DNA from: Neoroseomonas eburnea
Lineage (GTDB): Bacteria; Pseudomonadota; Alphaproteobacteria; Acetobacterales; Acetobacteraceae
Length of the DNA: 64,000 bases
Direction: 5' to 3'
Assembly: GCF_018129005.1 (NCBI RefSeq)
Contig: NZ_JAAEDL010000013.1
Location: 1 to 64,000, forward strand
Shown: in pieces, positions 9,856 through 18,151 of the stretch
Numbering within the stretch: the stretch's first letter is position 1
Layout of the letters: each line of letters starts with the position of its first letter
Notes under the pieces: model-generated
The model's database searches: none
What the model saw: the letters and a program-made list of their open reading frames with translations, nothing else
What the model was told of the DNA's origin: nothing
Program-made: the position numbers and the translations under genes

Positions 9856-10332
9856 TCACTTCGCGGCGGTCTTGGCGATCGGCGCGATGAATTGCGGCTC
9901 GGTGTCCCAGGGGAACAGGATCCAGGTGTCCTGGGACACCTCGGTGATGAAGGTGTCCACCACCGGCTTGCCGGCGGGCTTGGCGTAGACGGTGGCGAAA
10001 TGCGCCCGGGGCAGCAGGGCGCGGATGACGCGGGCGGTGGTGCCGGTGTCCACCAGGTCGTCCACGATCAGCCAGCCGGTGCCGTCGCCGGCCGCGGCGG
10101 GCGGCTTGGCGACGCGCGGCTCGCCGCGCGCCTCCTCGTCATAGGTGAGGATGGAGACGCTCTCGATCAGCCGGCAGTCGAGCTCGCGGGCGATGATCGC
10201 CGCCGGGATCAGGCCGCCTCGGGTGATGGCGACGATCCCGGCCCAGGGGCCCTTCTCCAGCAGCCGCCAGGCGAGCGCCTTGCTGTCGCGGTGAAGCTGG
10301 TCCCAGGTGACCGTGTAGTAGCGCTCCGCCAT
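9856..10332 (-). CDS. gpt: Xanthine-guanine phosphoribosyltransferase
   Basis: Salvages xanthine and guanine by transferring phosphoribose from PRPP, giving XMP and GMP. The 158-residue type I PRTase shows VDDLVDTGTT, the PRPP-binding loop, and the TRGGLIPAAIIAREL segment. The C-terminal FPWDTEP motif is typical of Gpt rather than Hpt. Its ATG overlaps the csaA stop by one base (TGATG), so the pair is likely one transcript. It converges on the CorC-type gene with only four bases between stops. Confidence 0.94.
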   Translation of the reverse strand: MAERYYTVTWDQLHRDSKALAWRLLEKGPWAGIVAITRGGLIPAAIIARELDCRLIESVSILTYDEEARGEPRVAKPPAAAGDGTGWLIVDDLVDTGTTARVIRALLPRAHFATVYAKPAGKPVVDTFITEVSQDTWILFPWDTEPQFIAPIAKTAAK

Positions 10333-10673
10333 CAGTACATCTTTCCCCCATCGGGCACCCGCATGTCGGGCCTGAGCAGCACCACCTCGCCGTTCTCGTC
10401 CGGCACGCCGAGGGTCAGCACCTCGCTGTCGAAGCCGGCGATGCGCCGCGGCGGGAAATTCACCACCGCCATCACCTGCCGGCCGATCAGGCGGTCCGGC
10501 GCGTAGTGCGCGGTGACCTGCGCCGCGGAGCGCTTCACCCCCAGCGCCCCGCCGAAATCCACCCAGAGGCGGAAGGAGGGCTTGCGGGCCTCCGGGAAGG
10601 GCTGGGCGTCCACGATCGTGCCGACGCGGATGTCCAGGCGGAGGAAGTCCTCGATGGTGGCCGGGGTGTCCAT
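10332..10673 (-). CDS. csaA: CsaA-type tRNA-binding/chaperone protein
   Basis: A 113-residue stand-alone tRNA_bind (EMAP-II-like OB-fold) protein. The LDIRVGTIVDAQPFPEARK segment and the FDSEVLTLGV segment near the C-terminus match CsaA, which binds tRNA and has been proposed as a secretion-related chaperone. Length is typical. It is the first gene of a two-gene unit with gpt and divergent from the gamma-glutamyltransferase gene, with about 120 bases between the two starts for both promoters. Confidence 0.93.
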   Translation of the reverse strand: MDTPATIEDFLRLDIRVGTIVDAQPFPEARKPSFRLWVDFGGALGVKRSAAQVTAHYAPDRLIGRQVMAVVNFPPRRIAGFDSEVLTLGVPDENGEVVLLRPDMRVPDGGKMY

Positions 10674-10793
10674 GGGCAGCGTCTAGAGCAGGTCGCGGGG
10701 GCCTGGGAACACCCTTCGACATGGCCGAGGGGCTTTCCTGCGGGGCGCGGGCGTTGCATGGAGGGGGCCAACACCTCTGGAAACGGACCCGCG

Positions 10794-12398
10794 ATGCGCG
10801 ATTTCCACTTGCCCGGCCGCAGCGCCGCCTATGGCACCAACGGCATGGCCGCGACCTCGATGCCGCAGGCGACGCTGGCCGCCCTCGACATCCTGCGCGC
10901 GGGGGGCAATGCGCTCGATGCCGCCATCGCGGCCTGCGCGGTACAGTGCGTGATCGAGCCGCAGTCCACCGGCATCGGCGGCGACTGCTTCTGCCTCTAT
11001 GTCCCGGCGGGCTCGTCCAAGGTCATCGCCATCAACGGGTCGGGCCGCGCGCCAGGGGCGGCGACGCCGGAGGCGCTGCGCGCCGCCGGGCTGACCGCGA
11101 TGGTCAATACCTCGGCCCATTCGGTGACCATCCCCGGCGCCATCAGCGCCTGGGAATTGCTGAACCGGACGCATGGCAAGCTCGGCCTTGACCGCATCCT
11201 GCAGGCCGCCATCGGCTATGCCGAGGAAGGCTTCGCCGTTTCCCCGCGCGTGGCCGGTGACTGGCAGGGCTCGGTGGGCAAGCTGTCCAAGCACCCGGCC
11301 TCGGCGCGGCGCTTCCTGAGGGACGGGGAGGCGCCGGCGCTGGGCAGCCGCTTCACCCAGCCGGAACTGGCACGGACGCTCCGCGCGATCGCAGCCCGCG
11401 GCAAGAAGGCCTTCTACGAGGGCGAGGTCGCCGCCGACATGGTCGCGACGCTGCGCGCCGCCGGCGGCCTGCACACCGAGGAGGACTTCGCCCGCGGCGC
11501 CGATGTGGCCGAGTTCGTCGAGCCCATTTCCATCAAGTGGCGCGACGTCGAGGTGTTCCAGTGCCCGCCGAACGGTTCGGGGATGCACGTGCTGCAGATC
11601 CTCGGCATCCTCGGCAAGCTGCCGACGCCGGAGCAGGGGCCGCTCTCGGCCGAGCGCCTGCACCGCCACATCGAGGCCGCGCGGCTGGTCTATCGCGACC
11701 GCGATGCCTTCCTCGCCGATCCGTCGATGGTGGAGGTGCCGGTCGCGAAGCTGACCTCGGACGAGTATCTCGGGCGGCTGGCGGGCCTCATTCGCGACGA
11801 CGCGGCGATGCCCGAGCTGCCGCCGGCGGGCGAGAGCGACTTCGCCAAGCACAAGGACACGGTCTACCTCTCCGTCGTCGACAAGGACGGCAACGCCTGC
11901 TCCTTCATCAACTCGCTGTTCGAGGGCTTCGGCTCCGGCATCCTCGCCGAGAAGGCGGGCGTCATGCTGCAGAACCGCGGCTTCGGCTTCCGCATCCAGG
12001 ACGGCCATCCGAACTGCATCGCGCCCTACAAGCGGCCGCTGCACACCATCATTCCCGGCATGGTGATGAAGGACGGCCAGGCGATCATGCCCTATGGCGT
12101 GATGGGCGGGCGCTTCCAGCCGACCGGCCAGACGCTTTTCCTGGCGAACCATTTCGAGTTCGGCCTCGACGTGCAGGAGGCGATCGACCTGCCCCGCCTG
12201 ATGCCGCAGGACGGCAAGGTGCAGATCGAACGCGGCATCCCGGGTTCGGTGGTGGACCGGCTGAACCGGCTCGGCCATGTCTGCGAACTGGTCGACAAGC
12301 CGCATGGCGGCGGCCAGGCGATCTTCATCGACCGGAAGAATGGTTGCCTTGTGGGCGGGTCCGATCCGCGCAAGGACGGCTGCGCGATGGGCTATTGA
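10794..12398 (+). CDS. Gamma-glutamyltransferase family protein (first copy)
   Basis: An Ntn-hydrolase of the gamma-glutamyltranspeptidase family, 534 residues, normally self-cleaved into two subunits to act on glutathione or gamma-glutamyl amides. N-terminal features are GMAATSMPQATLAALDILRAGGNALDAA and STGIGGDCFCLY. The predicted processing threonine is T356 in KDTVYLSVVDKDGNA; classical enzymes have TTH-Y-SVVD here, so the His after the threonines is replaced. No signal peptide is visible, suggesting a cytosolic enzyme, unlike periplasmic E. coli Ggt. The start is at 10794; another ATG at 10758 is possible. It is followed by a macrodomain gene and an amidase on the same strand. The exact substrate is uncertain, and acylase-type activities occur in this family. 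Confidence 0.88.
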   Translation: MRDFHLPGRSAAYGTNGMAATSMPQATLAALDILRAGGNALDAAIAACAVQCVIEPQSTGIGGDCFCLYVPAGSSKVIAINGSGRAPGAATPEALRAAGLTAMVNTSAHSVTIPGAISAWELLNRTHGKLGLDRILQAAIGYAEEGFAVSPRVAGDWQGSVGKLSKHPASARRFLRDGEAPALGSRFTQPELARTLRAIAARGKKAFYEGEVAADMVATLRAAGGLHTEEDFARGADVAEFVEPISIKWRDVEVFQCPPNGSGMHVLQILGILGKLPTPEQGPLSAERLHRHIEAARLVYRDRDAFLADPSMVEVPVAKLTSDEYLGRLAGLIRDDAAMPELPPAGESDFAKHKDTVYLSVVDKDGNACSFINSLFEGFGSGILAEKAGVMLQNRGFGFRIQDGHPNCIAPYKRPLHTIIPGMVMKDGQAIMPYGVMGGRFQPTGQTLFLANHFEFGLDVQEAIDLPRLMPQDGKVQIERGIPGSVVDRLNRLGHVCELVDKPHGGGQAIFIDRKNGCLVGGSDPRKDGCAMGY

Positions 12399-12407
12399 TG
12401 CCCCCGC

Positions 12408-12435
12408 ACGCCGGGCGGGCCTGTCGCCCGGCGTG
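12408..12435 (+). terminator. Perfect 11-bp hairpin between ggt-like and macrodomain genes
   Basis: CACGCCGGGCG pairs perfectly with CGCCCGGCGTG around a 6-base loop, starting 10 bases after the stop of the gamma-glutamyltransferase gene. There is no T-run. It ends five bases before the ribosome binding site (GGAGGT at 12441) of the macrodomain gene, so it may attenuate read-through or protect the upstream message. Confidence 0.4.
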
Positions 12436-12453
12436 GCCAGGGAGGTCACGACC

Positions 12454-12957
12454 ATGCCGCTCCATGCCATCCGTGCCGACATCACGACGCTGCCCGTCGA
12501 TGCGATCGTGAATGCCGCGAATGAACGCCTGGCGCAGGGCGGCGGCGTCTGCGGCGCGATCTTCAGGGCGGCGGGCGCGGCGAAGCTGGCCGAGGCCTGC
12601 GACCGCGTCGCCCCGTGCCCGACCGGGGAGGCCCGCATCACCCCGGGCTTCGCGTTGCCGGCGAGGCACGTGATCCACGCCGTCGGCCCGGTCTGGCACG
12701 GCGGCGGGGCAGGGGAGGCGGCGCTGCTCGCCTCCTGCTACCGCGAATCCCTGCGGCTGTTGCGGGAGGCTGGCGGGCGTTCCATCGCCTTCCCGGCCAT
12801 CTCCACCGGCATCTTCGGCTATCCGCTCGACCAGGCGACACGGATTGCCGTCGCGACGGTCCGGGAGGAAATTGCGCGCCATGGCGAGGTGGAGGTCACC
12901 TTCGCCTGTTTCGACCAGCACACGCTCGACATGTACGTGAAGGAAATCGGTCCATGA
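12454..12957 (+). CDS. Macrodomain protein, O-acetyl-ADP-ribose deacetylase type
   Basis: A 167-residue single macrodomain (MacroD/YmdB type) that binds ADP-ribose derivatives and removes acetyl from O-acetyl-ADP-ribose, or ADP-ribose from acidic side chains. Visible motifs are DAIVNAANERLAQGGGVCGAIF (catalytic Asn and Gly-rich loop, residues 16-37), CPTGEARITPGFALPARHVIHAVGP, and the phosphate loop AISTGIFGYP. The start behind GGAGGT at 12441 is clear. It sits between a ggt-family gene and an amidase gene and overlaps the latter (ATGA), so all three are probably co-transcribed. The biological substrate in this setting is unknown. Confidence 0.93.
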   Translation: MPLHAIRADITTLPVDAIVNAANERLAQGGGVCGAIFRAAGAAKLAEACDRVAPCPTGEARITPGFALPARHVIHAVGPVWHGGGAGEAALLASCYRESLRLLREAGGRSIAFPAISTGIFGYPLDQATRIAVATVREEIARHGEVEVTFACFDQHTLDMYVKEIGP

Positions 12958-14450
12958 CGGAAGCCTGCGATCTCTCCGCGGTCGAGGCGCGGCGCCTGAT
13001 CGGGCGCAAGGCGCTTTCCCCGGTCGAATTGCTGGAGTCCTGCCTCACGCGCGTCTCCGAGGTGAACCACGCCGTCAACGCCATGGTGGCGATGGACGAA
13101 CTCGCCGCGCGCGCCGCCGCCAAGGCCGCGGAACAGGCGGTGATGAGGGGCGAGACGCTCGGCCCGCTGCACGGCCTGCCGGTGGGCATCAAGGACCTCG
13201 AGGAGACGAAGGGGCTGCGCACCACCTATGGCAGCCCGATCTTCGCCGACTTCGTGCCCGAGGCCGACTGCACCATGGTCGCCAACCTGCGCCGCGCGGG
13301 CGCGATCGTCATCGGCAAGACCAACACGCCGGAATTCGGCGCCGGGGCCAATACGCGCAACGCCGTCTATGGCGTGACGGGCAATCCCTTCGATCCGACG
13401 AAGTCGGCGGCGGGTTCCTCCGGCGGCTCGGGCGTGGCGCTGGCCTGCGGCATGGCGCCGATCTGCTCCGGCTCGGACACGGGCGGGTCGCTGCGCAACC
13501 CGGCGGCGTTCAACGGCATCGTCGGCTACCGGCCCTCGCCGGGGCTGGTGCCGTCTGAGAAGCGTGCGCATGGCTGGTCGGGCCTGCCGGTGCTCGGGCC
13601 GATGGCGCGCAGCGTGCAGGATGCGGCGCTGATGCTCTCGGCCATGGCGTCCGACGATGCGGCCGATCCGCTGGCCTACACGCTGCACGGCGCGGCGGGG
13701 CGGGGCGTGCCGGAGATGTACTACCCGGTGAAGCCGATCGACCTCGGCTCGCTGCGGCTCGCCGTCAGCGCCGATTTCGGCCAGGCGCCGGTCGAGAAGC
13801 ACATCCGCGACATCTTCGCCGGCCGCGCGCGGGCCATCGCGCCGATGTTCGGCTCGGCCGACGAAGCGAGCCCCGATTGCCGCGGCGGCGACGAGGCCTT
13901 CGAGGTGCTGCGCGCCACCGGCTTCCTGACCTCGCATCTGGAGAAGGTGCGGACGCGCCCGCAGGATGTCGGCCCGAACGTGCGCGCCAATGTCGAGGAA
14001 GGTCTGCGCTACACGCTCGAGGATTCGGCGCGGGCGCTGGCGGCGCAGACGCGCATGTACCGCGCCTGGCAGCATTTCTTCGCCCGCCACGACATCCTGA
14101 TCACGCCGGCGATCACTGTCTCGCCGCGGCCGTGGAAGGAACTGTATCCGGCGGAGATCGACGGCCAGCCGACGCGCACCTACTTCCACTGGCTGGCGAT
14201 GGCCTACTATGTGACGCTGTGCGGCCACCCGGCGGTGTCGATCCCGATGGGCCTCGACCGCAACGGCATGCCCTTCGGCCTGCAGGTGGTCGGCCCGCGC
14301 GGCGGCGATGCGCTGCTGCTGCGCGTCGCCGCGGCGATCGAGGAGGCCTTCGCGGGCGACGCCGCACTGAGCCGCCCGGCACCGGATCTCGCGGCGCTGA
14401 AGGCGGCACCGCCGGTGAAGGAGATGCCGGGCGCCGTGGGCTGGGACTGA
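12954..14450 (+). CDS. Amidase (amidase-signature family)
   Basis: A 498-residue amidase-signature hydrolase. The Ser-cisSer-Lys triad is visible as K80 (GIKDLEE), S155 (SSGGSG) and S179 (DTGGSLRNP), with the 75- and 24-residue spacings standard for the family. It could cleave aliphatic or aryl amides; it is not a GatA by context, since gatB and gatC are absent and the sequence lacks glutamyl-tRNA amidotransferase hallmarks that I can recognise. The start is fixed by a 4-base overlap with the macrodomain gene. A small lipoprotein gene converges seven bases after its stop. Confidence 0.92.
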   Translation: MTEACDLSAVEARRLIGRKALSPVELLESCLTRVSEVNHAVNAMVAMDELAARAAAKAAEQAVMRGETLGPLHGLPVGIKDLEETKGLRTTYGSPIFADFVPEADCTMVANLRRAGAIVIGKTNTPEFGAGANTRNAVYGVTGNPFDPTKSAAGSSGGSGVALACGMAPICSGSDTGGSLRNPAAFNGIVGYRPSPGLVPSEKRAHGWSGLPVLGPMARSVQDAALMLSAMASDDAADPLAYTLHGAAGRGVPEMYYPVKPIDLGSLRLAVSADFGQAPVEKHIRDIFAGRARAIAPMFGSADEASPDCRGGDEAFEVLRATGFLTSHLEKVRTRPQDVGPNVRANVEEGLRYTLEDSARALAAQTRMYRAWQHFFARHDILITPAITVSPRPWKELYPAEIDGQPTRTYFHWLAMAYYVTLCGHPAVSIPMGLDRNGMPFGLQVVGPRGGDALLLRVAAAIEEAFAGDAALSRPAPDLAALKAAPPVKEMPGAVGWD

Positions 14451-14457
14451 TCCCGCC

Positions 14458-14697
14458 CTACCAGCCCCGGTAGTAGCCCCGCGGCGGGCCGTAATAGGCC
14501 CGCGGCGGCGGCGCATGGTAGTGGCGCGGACCGTAGTCGTAACGCGGCTGGGACGCGGCGGCGACGCCGAGCCCCGCCGCCGCGCCGATGCCGGCGCCGA
14601 GCAGCGCGGTGCGGGTCGGGTCCATCCGGCCATAGGCGTCGTAGCAGCCTGCGGTGAGCAGCGCGGCCCCGAGGGCCAGGATCGGCATGGCTCGCAT
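14458..14697 (-). CDS. Small Tyr/Pro/Gly-rich lipoprotein
   Basis: A 79-residue protein with a type II signal peptide: a short basic start, a hydrophobic core and the lipobox LLTAGC, putting the lipidated cysteine at residue 18. A Gly/Ala-rich hydrophobic stretch follows (LLGAGIGAAAGLGVAAA), then a Tyr-, His- and Pro-rich tail ending RGYYRGW. The ATG at 14697 has a GGAGGA site just upstream; a longer frame exists but would hide the signal peptide. Similar short lipoproteins occur in many Acetobacteraceae without known function. Confidence 0.75.
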   Translation of the reverse strand: MRAMPILALGAALLTAGCYDAYGRMDPTRTALLGAGIGAAAGLGVAAASQPRYDYGPRHYHAPPPRAYYGPPRGYYRGW

Positions 14698-14851
14698 GGC
14701 GGGACTCCTCCGCAGCGGTGAAGGCTTCGTCATGCGAGGAAGCAGACACCACGGGCGGGGAGGTCTCGCGGCCGAAACAAGGCCGCGGCGAGGCGCTTCG
14801 TAACCGGGCGTCACCTTCGCCGATCGCGGCGGTACCCGGCGCGGTGGAGGT

Positions 14852-15049
14852 TCAGCGCGGCGTGCCGCTTTGCCCCCGCGACTGGGAAACCGCCGCGCCG
14901 GTGACGGCGAGCGACCCGCCGACCCGGATCGAGACCGGACGGTCCTGCGCCGTCTCGGATGGGCCGGCGGCGGACCCGCATCCGGCGAGCAACGCGGCGG
15001 CGATGAGGAGGCAGCAGCGGGTGCCGGGCAGGGGGATGCGGCGTTCCAC
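14852..15049 (-). CDS. Very small putative lipoprotein
   Basis: A 65-residue product starting at GTG 15049, with a basic N-terminus (ERRIPLPGTR), a hydrophobic core and the lipobox LLAGC giving an acylated cysteine at residue 24. The remaining 41 residues are hydrophilic with no recognised domain. It starts 14 bases after the stop of the AsnC/Lrp-type gene on the same strand, so it is probably in that operon. The GTG start and small size make it a tentative gene; the strong lipobox is the main support. Confidence 0.55.
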   Translation of the reverse strand: MERRIPLPGTRCCLLIAAALLAGCGSAAGPSETAQDRPVSIRVGGSLAVTGAAVSQSRGQSGTPR

Positions 15050-15063
15050 GGCGCGGCGGCGCC

Positions 15064-15318
15064 TCAGCCCCGCTGGCCCGAGAAGGCGTTGAAGGTCTGC
15101 AGCGTGTAGGTGTCCTTCACGCCCGGCACGGTCTGGACCTTCTCCACCACGAAGAGGCCGATGTCGCGGTCCGGCTCCAGGTAGAACTTCCCGAGCAGGT
15201 CGTACTGGCCGGAGATGGAGTGCATCTCCGACAATTCCTCGATGCCGTCGGCCATTTCCCGGGCCACCCGGTAGGCCTGGCCCATTTCGCATTTGATCAT
15301 CACGAAGATCGCGCGCAT
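15064..15318 (-). CDS. Stand-alone AsnC/Lrp ligand-binding (RAM) domain protein
   Basis: An 84-residue protein matching only the effector-binding alpha/beta domain of Lrp/AsnC regulators (starts MRAIFVMIKCEMGQAYRVA, with SGQYDLLGKFYLE in the middle and ends near TYTLQTFNAFSG). The DNA-binding helix-turn-helix found in full regulators is absent, and the upstream DNA does not encode one in frame. Such SraA-like proteins may bind amino acids as free-standing dimers or modulate full-length partners. It is flanked on the same strand by the DUF6790 gene upstream and a tiny lipoprotein gene downstream. Confidence 0.88.
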   Translation of the reverse strand: MRAIFVMIKCEMGQAYRVAREMADGIEELSEMHSISGQYDLLGKFYLEPDRDIGLFVVEKVQTVPGVKDTYTLQTFNAFSGQRG

Positions 15319-15353
15319 CCGAAGGTCCTTGAATTCTGTGCCGGCGAACCGCC

Positions 15354-15845
15354 TCAGGCGCGCCGAGTTTCCCATGTCCAGGCCCGCCAAAGAAGCAGGG
15401 GCAGCGCCAGGGCCTTCACGATCGTCATCAGCAGAAGCAGGCCGAAATTGTTCGGCGCGAAGTCATGGGCCTGCGCCGCCTGGATGACATGCCCGGCCGC
15501 GACACCAGCGTAGAACAGGCTGATATACGCGACCACCGCGCTCTTGAACGCGAGGCTGCGCCGGAAGGCGGCGATGGCAACCACGCCGATGGCGGCATCC
15601 GCGACGCCGACCTCGAACTGGAACGGGCTGACCTGCCAGCCGATCGAGGCCGCCGCGACGTGCGGGGCGAAGATGTGGAACAGCCCGGCCCACAGCGTTT
15701 CCACCCCCACCGCCAGCAGCAGCAGCCAGTCGAGAAGGCGCCGCGCCGCCGGCTGCCCGTCCCGCCGCAGCGCGGCGATCAGCAGGGCGGCGACGAGGAG
15801 GATGATCGGCAGGTGGCTGAGGACCAGGCGGATGAGGTCGGCCAT
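15354..15845 (-). CDS. DUF6790-like membrane protein
   Basis: A 163-residue inner-membrane protein with about four to five hydrophobic segments (starts near residues 8, 35, 80, 105 and 140). The region LWAGLFHIFAP...GWQVSPFQFEVGVAD resembles a family of unknown function that I place as DUF6790 from memory. The ATG at 15845 is chosen because the upstream part of the frame is not hydrophobic or family-like. Its stop lies 35 bases before the Lrp-domain gene on the same strand. Function is unknown. Confidence 0.75.
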   Translation of the reverse strand: MADLIRLVLSHLPIILLVAALLIAALRRDGQPAARRLLDWLLLLAVGVETLWAGLFHIFAPHVAAASIGWQVSPFQFEVGVADAAIGVVAIAAFRRSLAFKSAVVAYISLFYAGVAAGHVIQAAQAHDFAPNNFGLLLLMTIVKALALPLLLWRAWTWETRRA

Positions 15846-16036
15846 GCCAGGATTCGGCGCATCGCCGCCTTTCAGGGATCGTGCCGTCTCCGATAGCACA
15901 GGCAGTGCCTCCGTGGTCCGCCCCCGGCGCCGTGGCGCATGCGCGGGCGGCCCGCCCAAGACTTGGGCAGCTTTCCGCCACGCCCGGAGTCGCCACCCCC
16001 GCCGGGCGCGGCACGGCGATTGCTTCGCGTCATCGC

Positions 16037-17089
16037 ATGACCGTCATCACCCAGGCGCCGGACCGCGGCGGCCCCGCCCAGCCGCTTCTCACCGTGAAGG
16101 GGCTCGTGAAGCACTTCCCGATCCATGGCGGGCTGCTCGGCCGCCGCGTGGCCGAGGTGCGCGCGGTGGACGGCGTCGATCTGACGATCCTGAAGGGCGA
16201 GACGCTCGGCATCGTGGGCGAATCCGGCTGCGGCAAATCCACCACCGCTCGGCTGCTGATGCGGCTGGTGGAACCCGACGCCGGGGAGATGATCTTCGAC
16301 GGCGAGACGGTCGGCGGCAACGACCAGGCGGGCGGCATGCCGCTGCGCGACTACCGCCGCCAGGTGCAGATGGTGTTCCAGGATTCCTACGCCTCCCTGA
16401 ACCCGCGCCTGACCATCGAGGAGACCATCGCCTTCGCCCCCAAGGTGCACGGCGTCTCCGCCTACGAGGCGCGGGAGCGCTCGCATGAGCTGCTCGCCGC
16501 GGTCGGCCTCGCGCCCGGCCAGTTCGCCCGGCGCTACCCGCATGAGCTCTCGGGCGGCCAGCGCCAGCGCATCAACATCGCCCGCGCGCTCGCGCTGCAG
16601 CCGAGGCTGGTGATCCTCGACGAGCCGGTCTCGGCGCTCGACAAGTCGGTCGAGGCGCAGGTGCTGAACCTGCTGGTCGACCTCAAGGACAAGTTCGGGC
16701 TGACCTACGCCTTCATCAGCCACGACCTGAACGTGGTGCAGTACATCTCCGACCGCGTGCTGGTGATGTATCTCGGCAAGGTGGCCGAACACGGCCCGGT
16801 CGAGGAGATCTACGAGCGTCCGGCGCATCCCTACACCCGCGCGCTGCTCGCCTCCCGCCCCTCGATGGACCCGGCGATGCGGCGCACCGAGCCGCCGCTG
16901 ACCGGCGACCCGCCCAATCCGGTGAATCCGCCCTCCGGCTGCCGCTTCCGCACCCGCTGCACCATGGCCGAGGCGGTCTGCGCCGAGCGCGAGCCCGTGG
17001 CCGCCGGCCTCAGCGCCGGGCACGAAGCGGCCTGCCATGCCGCCATGCCGGGCAGCGGGCATTCCGCCGCGCCGAGGATCGCCGCATGA
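16037..17089 (+). CDS. Oligopeptide/dipeptide-type ABC transporter ATPase (OppF/DppF-like)
   Basis: A 350-residue ATPase subunit that would power uptake of peptides, nickel or similar solutes by an Opp/Dpp-type permease. The Walker A motif is GESGCGKST (residues 61-69), the signature is LSGGQRQR (from residue 171), and Walker B is VILDEPVSALD. The C-terminal oligo_HPY domain has HPYTRALL and a Cys-containing FRTRC tail. The start at 16037 follows family length; the frame extends further upstream without family likeness. It overlaps the next ATPase gene by four bases. No permease or binding protein gene is adjacent, so the pair must serve components encoded elsewhere. Confidence 0.92.
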   Translation: MTVITQAPDRGGPAQPLLTVKGLVKHFPIHGGLLGRRVAEVRAVDGVDLTILKGETLGIVGESGCGKSTTARLLMRLVEPDAGEMIFDGETVGGNDQAGGMPLRDYRRQVQMVFQDSYASLNPRLTIEETIAFAPKVHGVSAYEARERSHELLAAVGLAPGQFARRYPHELSGGQRQRINIARALALQPRLVILDEPVSALDKSVEAQVLNLLVDLKDKFGLTYAFISHDLNVVQYISDRVLVMYLGKVAEHGPVEEIYERPAHPYTRALLASRPSMDPAMRRTEPPLTGDPPNPVNPPSGCRFRTRCTMAEAVCAEREPVAAGLSAGHEAACHAAMPGSGHSAAPRIAA

Positions 17090-18078
17090 GCGCCGCCCTG
17101 AAGCCCGCCGCGCCCGCCCCGCTGGTCCGCGCCCGCGACCTGACGGTGCGCTTCGTCTCCCGCGACGCCACCATCCACGCGGTGAACGGCGTCGACCTCG
17201 ACCTGGCGCAGGGGGAGGTGCTGTGCCTGCTGGGTGAATCCGGCTCCGGCAAGTCGGTGACGTTGCGCGCGCTGATGGGACTGCTGCCGAAGCGGGCGAA
17301 GGTCGGCGGGACGATCGAAGTCGCCGGCCGCGACGTGCAGGCGATGAACGAGCGCCAGCTCTCGGCCTTCCGCGGCGGCGACGTGGCGATGATCTTCCAG
17401 GAGCCGATGACCGCACTCGACCCGGTCTTCACCATCGGCCGCCAGATCGCCGAGGCGGTGCAGCGGCATGAGGGCGTGTCGCGTTCTGCGGCGGATGCGC
17501 GGGCGCTCGAATTGCTGGAACTGGTGCACATCCCCTCCGCGAAGCGTCGTCTCGCGGCCTACCCGCATGAGTTGTCCGGCGGCCTTCGTCAGCGCGCCAT
17601 GATTGCGGTGGCGCTCGCCTGCAAACCCAAGCTGCTGCTGGCGGACGAGCCGACCACCGCGCTCGACGCCACGGTGCAGATCCAGGTGCTGCTGCTGCTG
17701 CGCGAGTTGCAGGAAAAGCTCGGCATGGGCGTCATCTTCGTGACGCACGACCTCGGCGTGGCGGGCGAGATCGCCGACCGGGTCGCGGTGATGTATGCCG
17801 GCCGGGTGGTGGAGGAAGGGCCGATCGGGCCGTTCATGGCTGGTCCGCTGCATCCCTACCCGCAGGGATTGCTCGGTGCGACGGTGCATGCCGGCATGCG
17901 CGGCAAGCGGCTGACGACGATCCCGGGCGCGCCGCCGAGCCTCGAATGCCTGCCCGCCGGCTGTGCCTTCGCGCCGCGCTGCGCCTTCGCCGAGCCCGCC
18001 TGCACGGCGGCCGTGCCCGAACCCCGCTTCGCCGGCGGCGGCCGCATGGCCTGCTGCATCCGCGTGCCGGCGGCGTGA
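17086..18078 (+). CDS. Oligopeptide/dipeptide-type ABC transporter ATPase (OppD/DppD-like)
   Basis: The second ATPase of the pair, 330 residues. Walker A is GESGSGKS (residues 50-57), the signature is LSGGLRQRAMIA and Walker B is LLLADEPTTALD. A C-terminal oligo_HPY domain carries HPYPQGLL and a multi-cysteine tail (FAPRCAFAEPAC). Together with the upstream gene it forms the usual heterodimer of nucleotide-binding domains. The F-before-D order is the reverse of the classical opp operon, and transmembrane subunits are not in the window. Confidence 0.92.
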   Translation: MSAALKPAAPAPLVRARDLTVRFVSRDATIHAVNGVDLDLAQGEVLCLLGESGSGKSVTLRALMGLLPKRAKVGGTIEVAGRDVQAMNERQLSAFRGGDVAMIFQEPMTALDPVFTIGRQIAEAVQRHEGVSRSAADARALELLELVHIPSAKRRLAAYPHELSGGLRQRAMIAVALACKPKLLLADEPTTALDATVQIQVLLLLRELQEKLGMGVIFVTHDLGVAGEIADRVAVMYAGRVVEEGPIGPFMAGPLHPYPQGLLGATVHAGMRGKRLTTIPGAPPSLECLPAGCAFAPRCAFAEPACTAAVPEPRFAGGGRMACCIRVPAA

Positions 18079-18151
18079 GGCGACGCGGTCCGGAGTCTTG
18101 TGGATTGCGGCCGGCGGCGTCACATAGACGGGAACGCGGGGCGGACACGGA

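Noticed and set aside
12954..14450. Amidase as GatA of the glutamyl-tRNA amidotransferase
   Set aside because: No gatB or gatC nearby; the context (macrodomain, ggt-like) is different and amidase-signature proteins are numerous.
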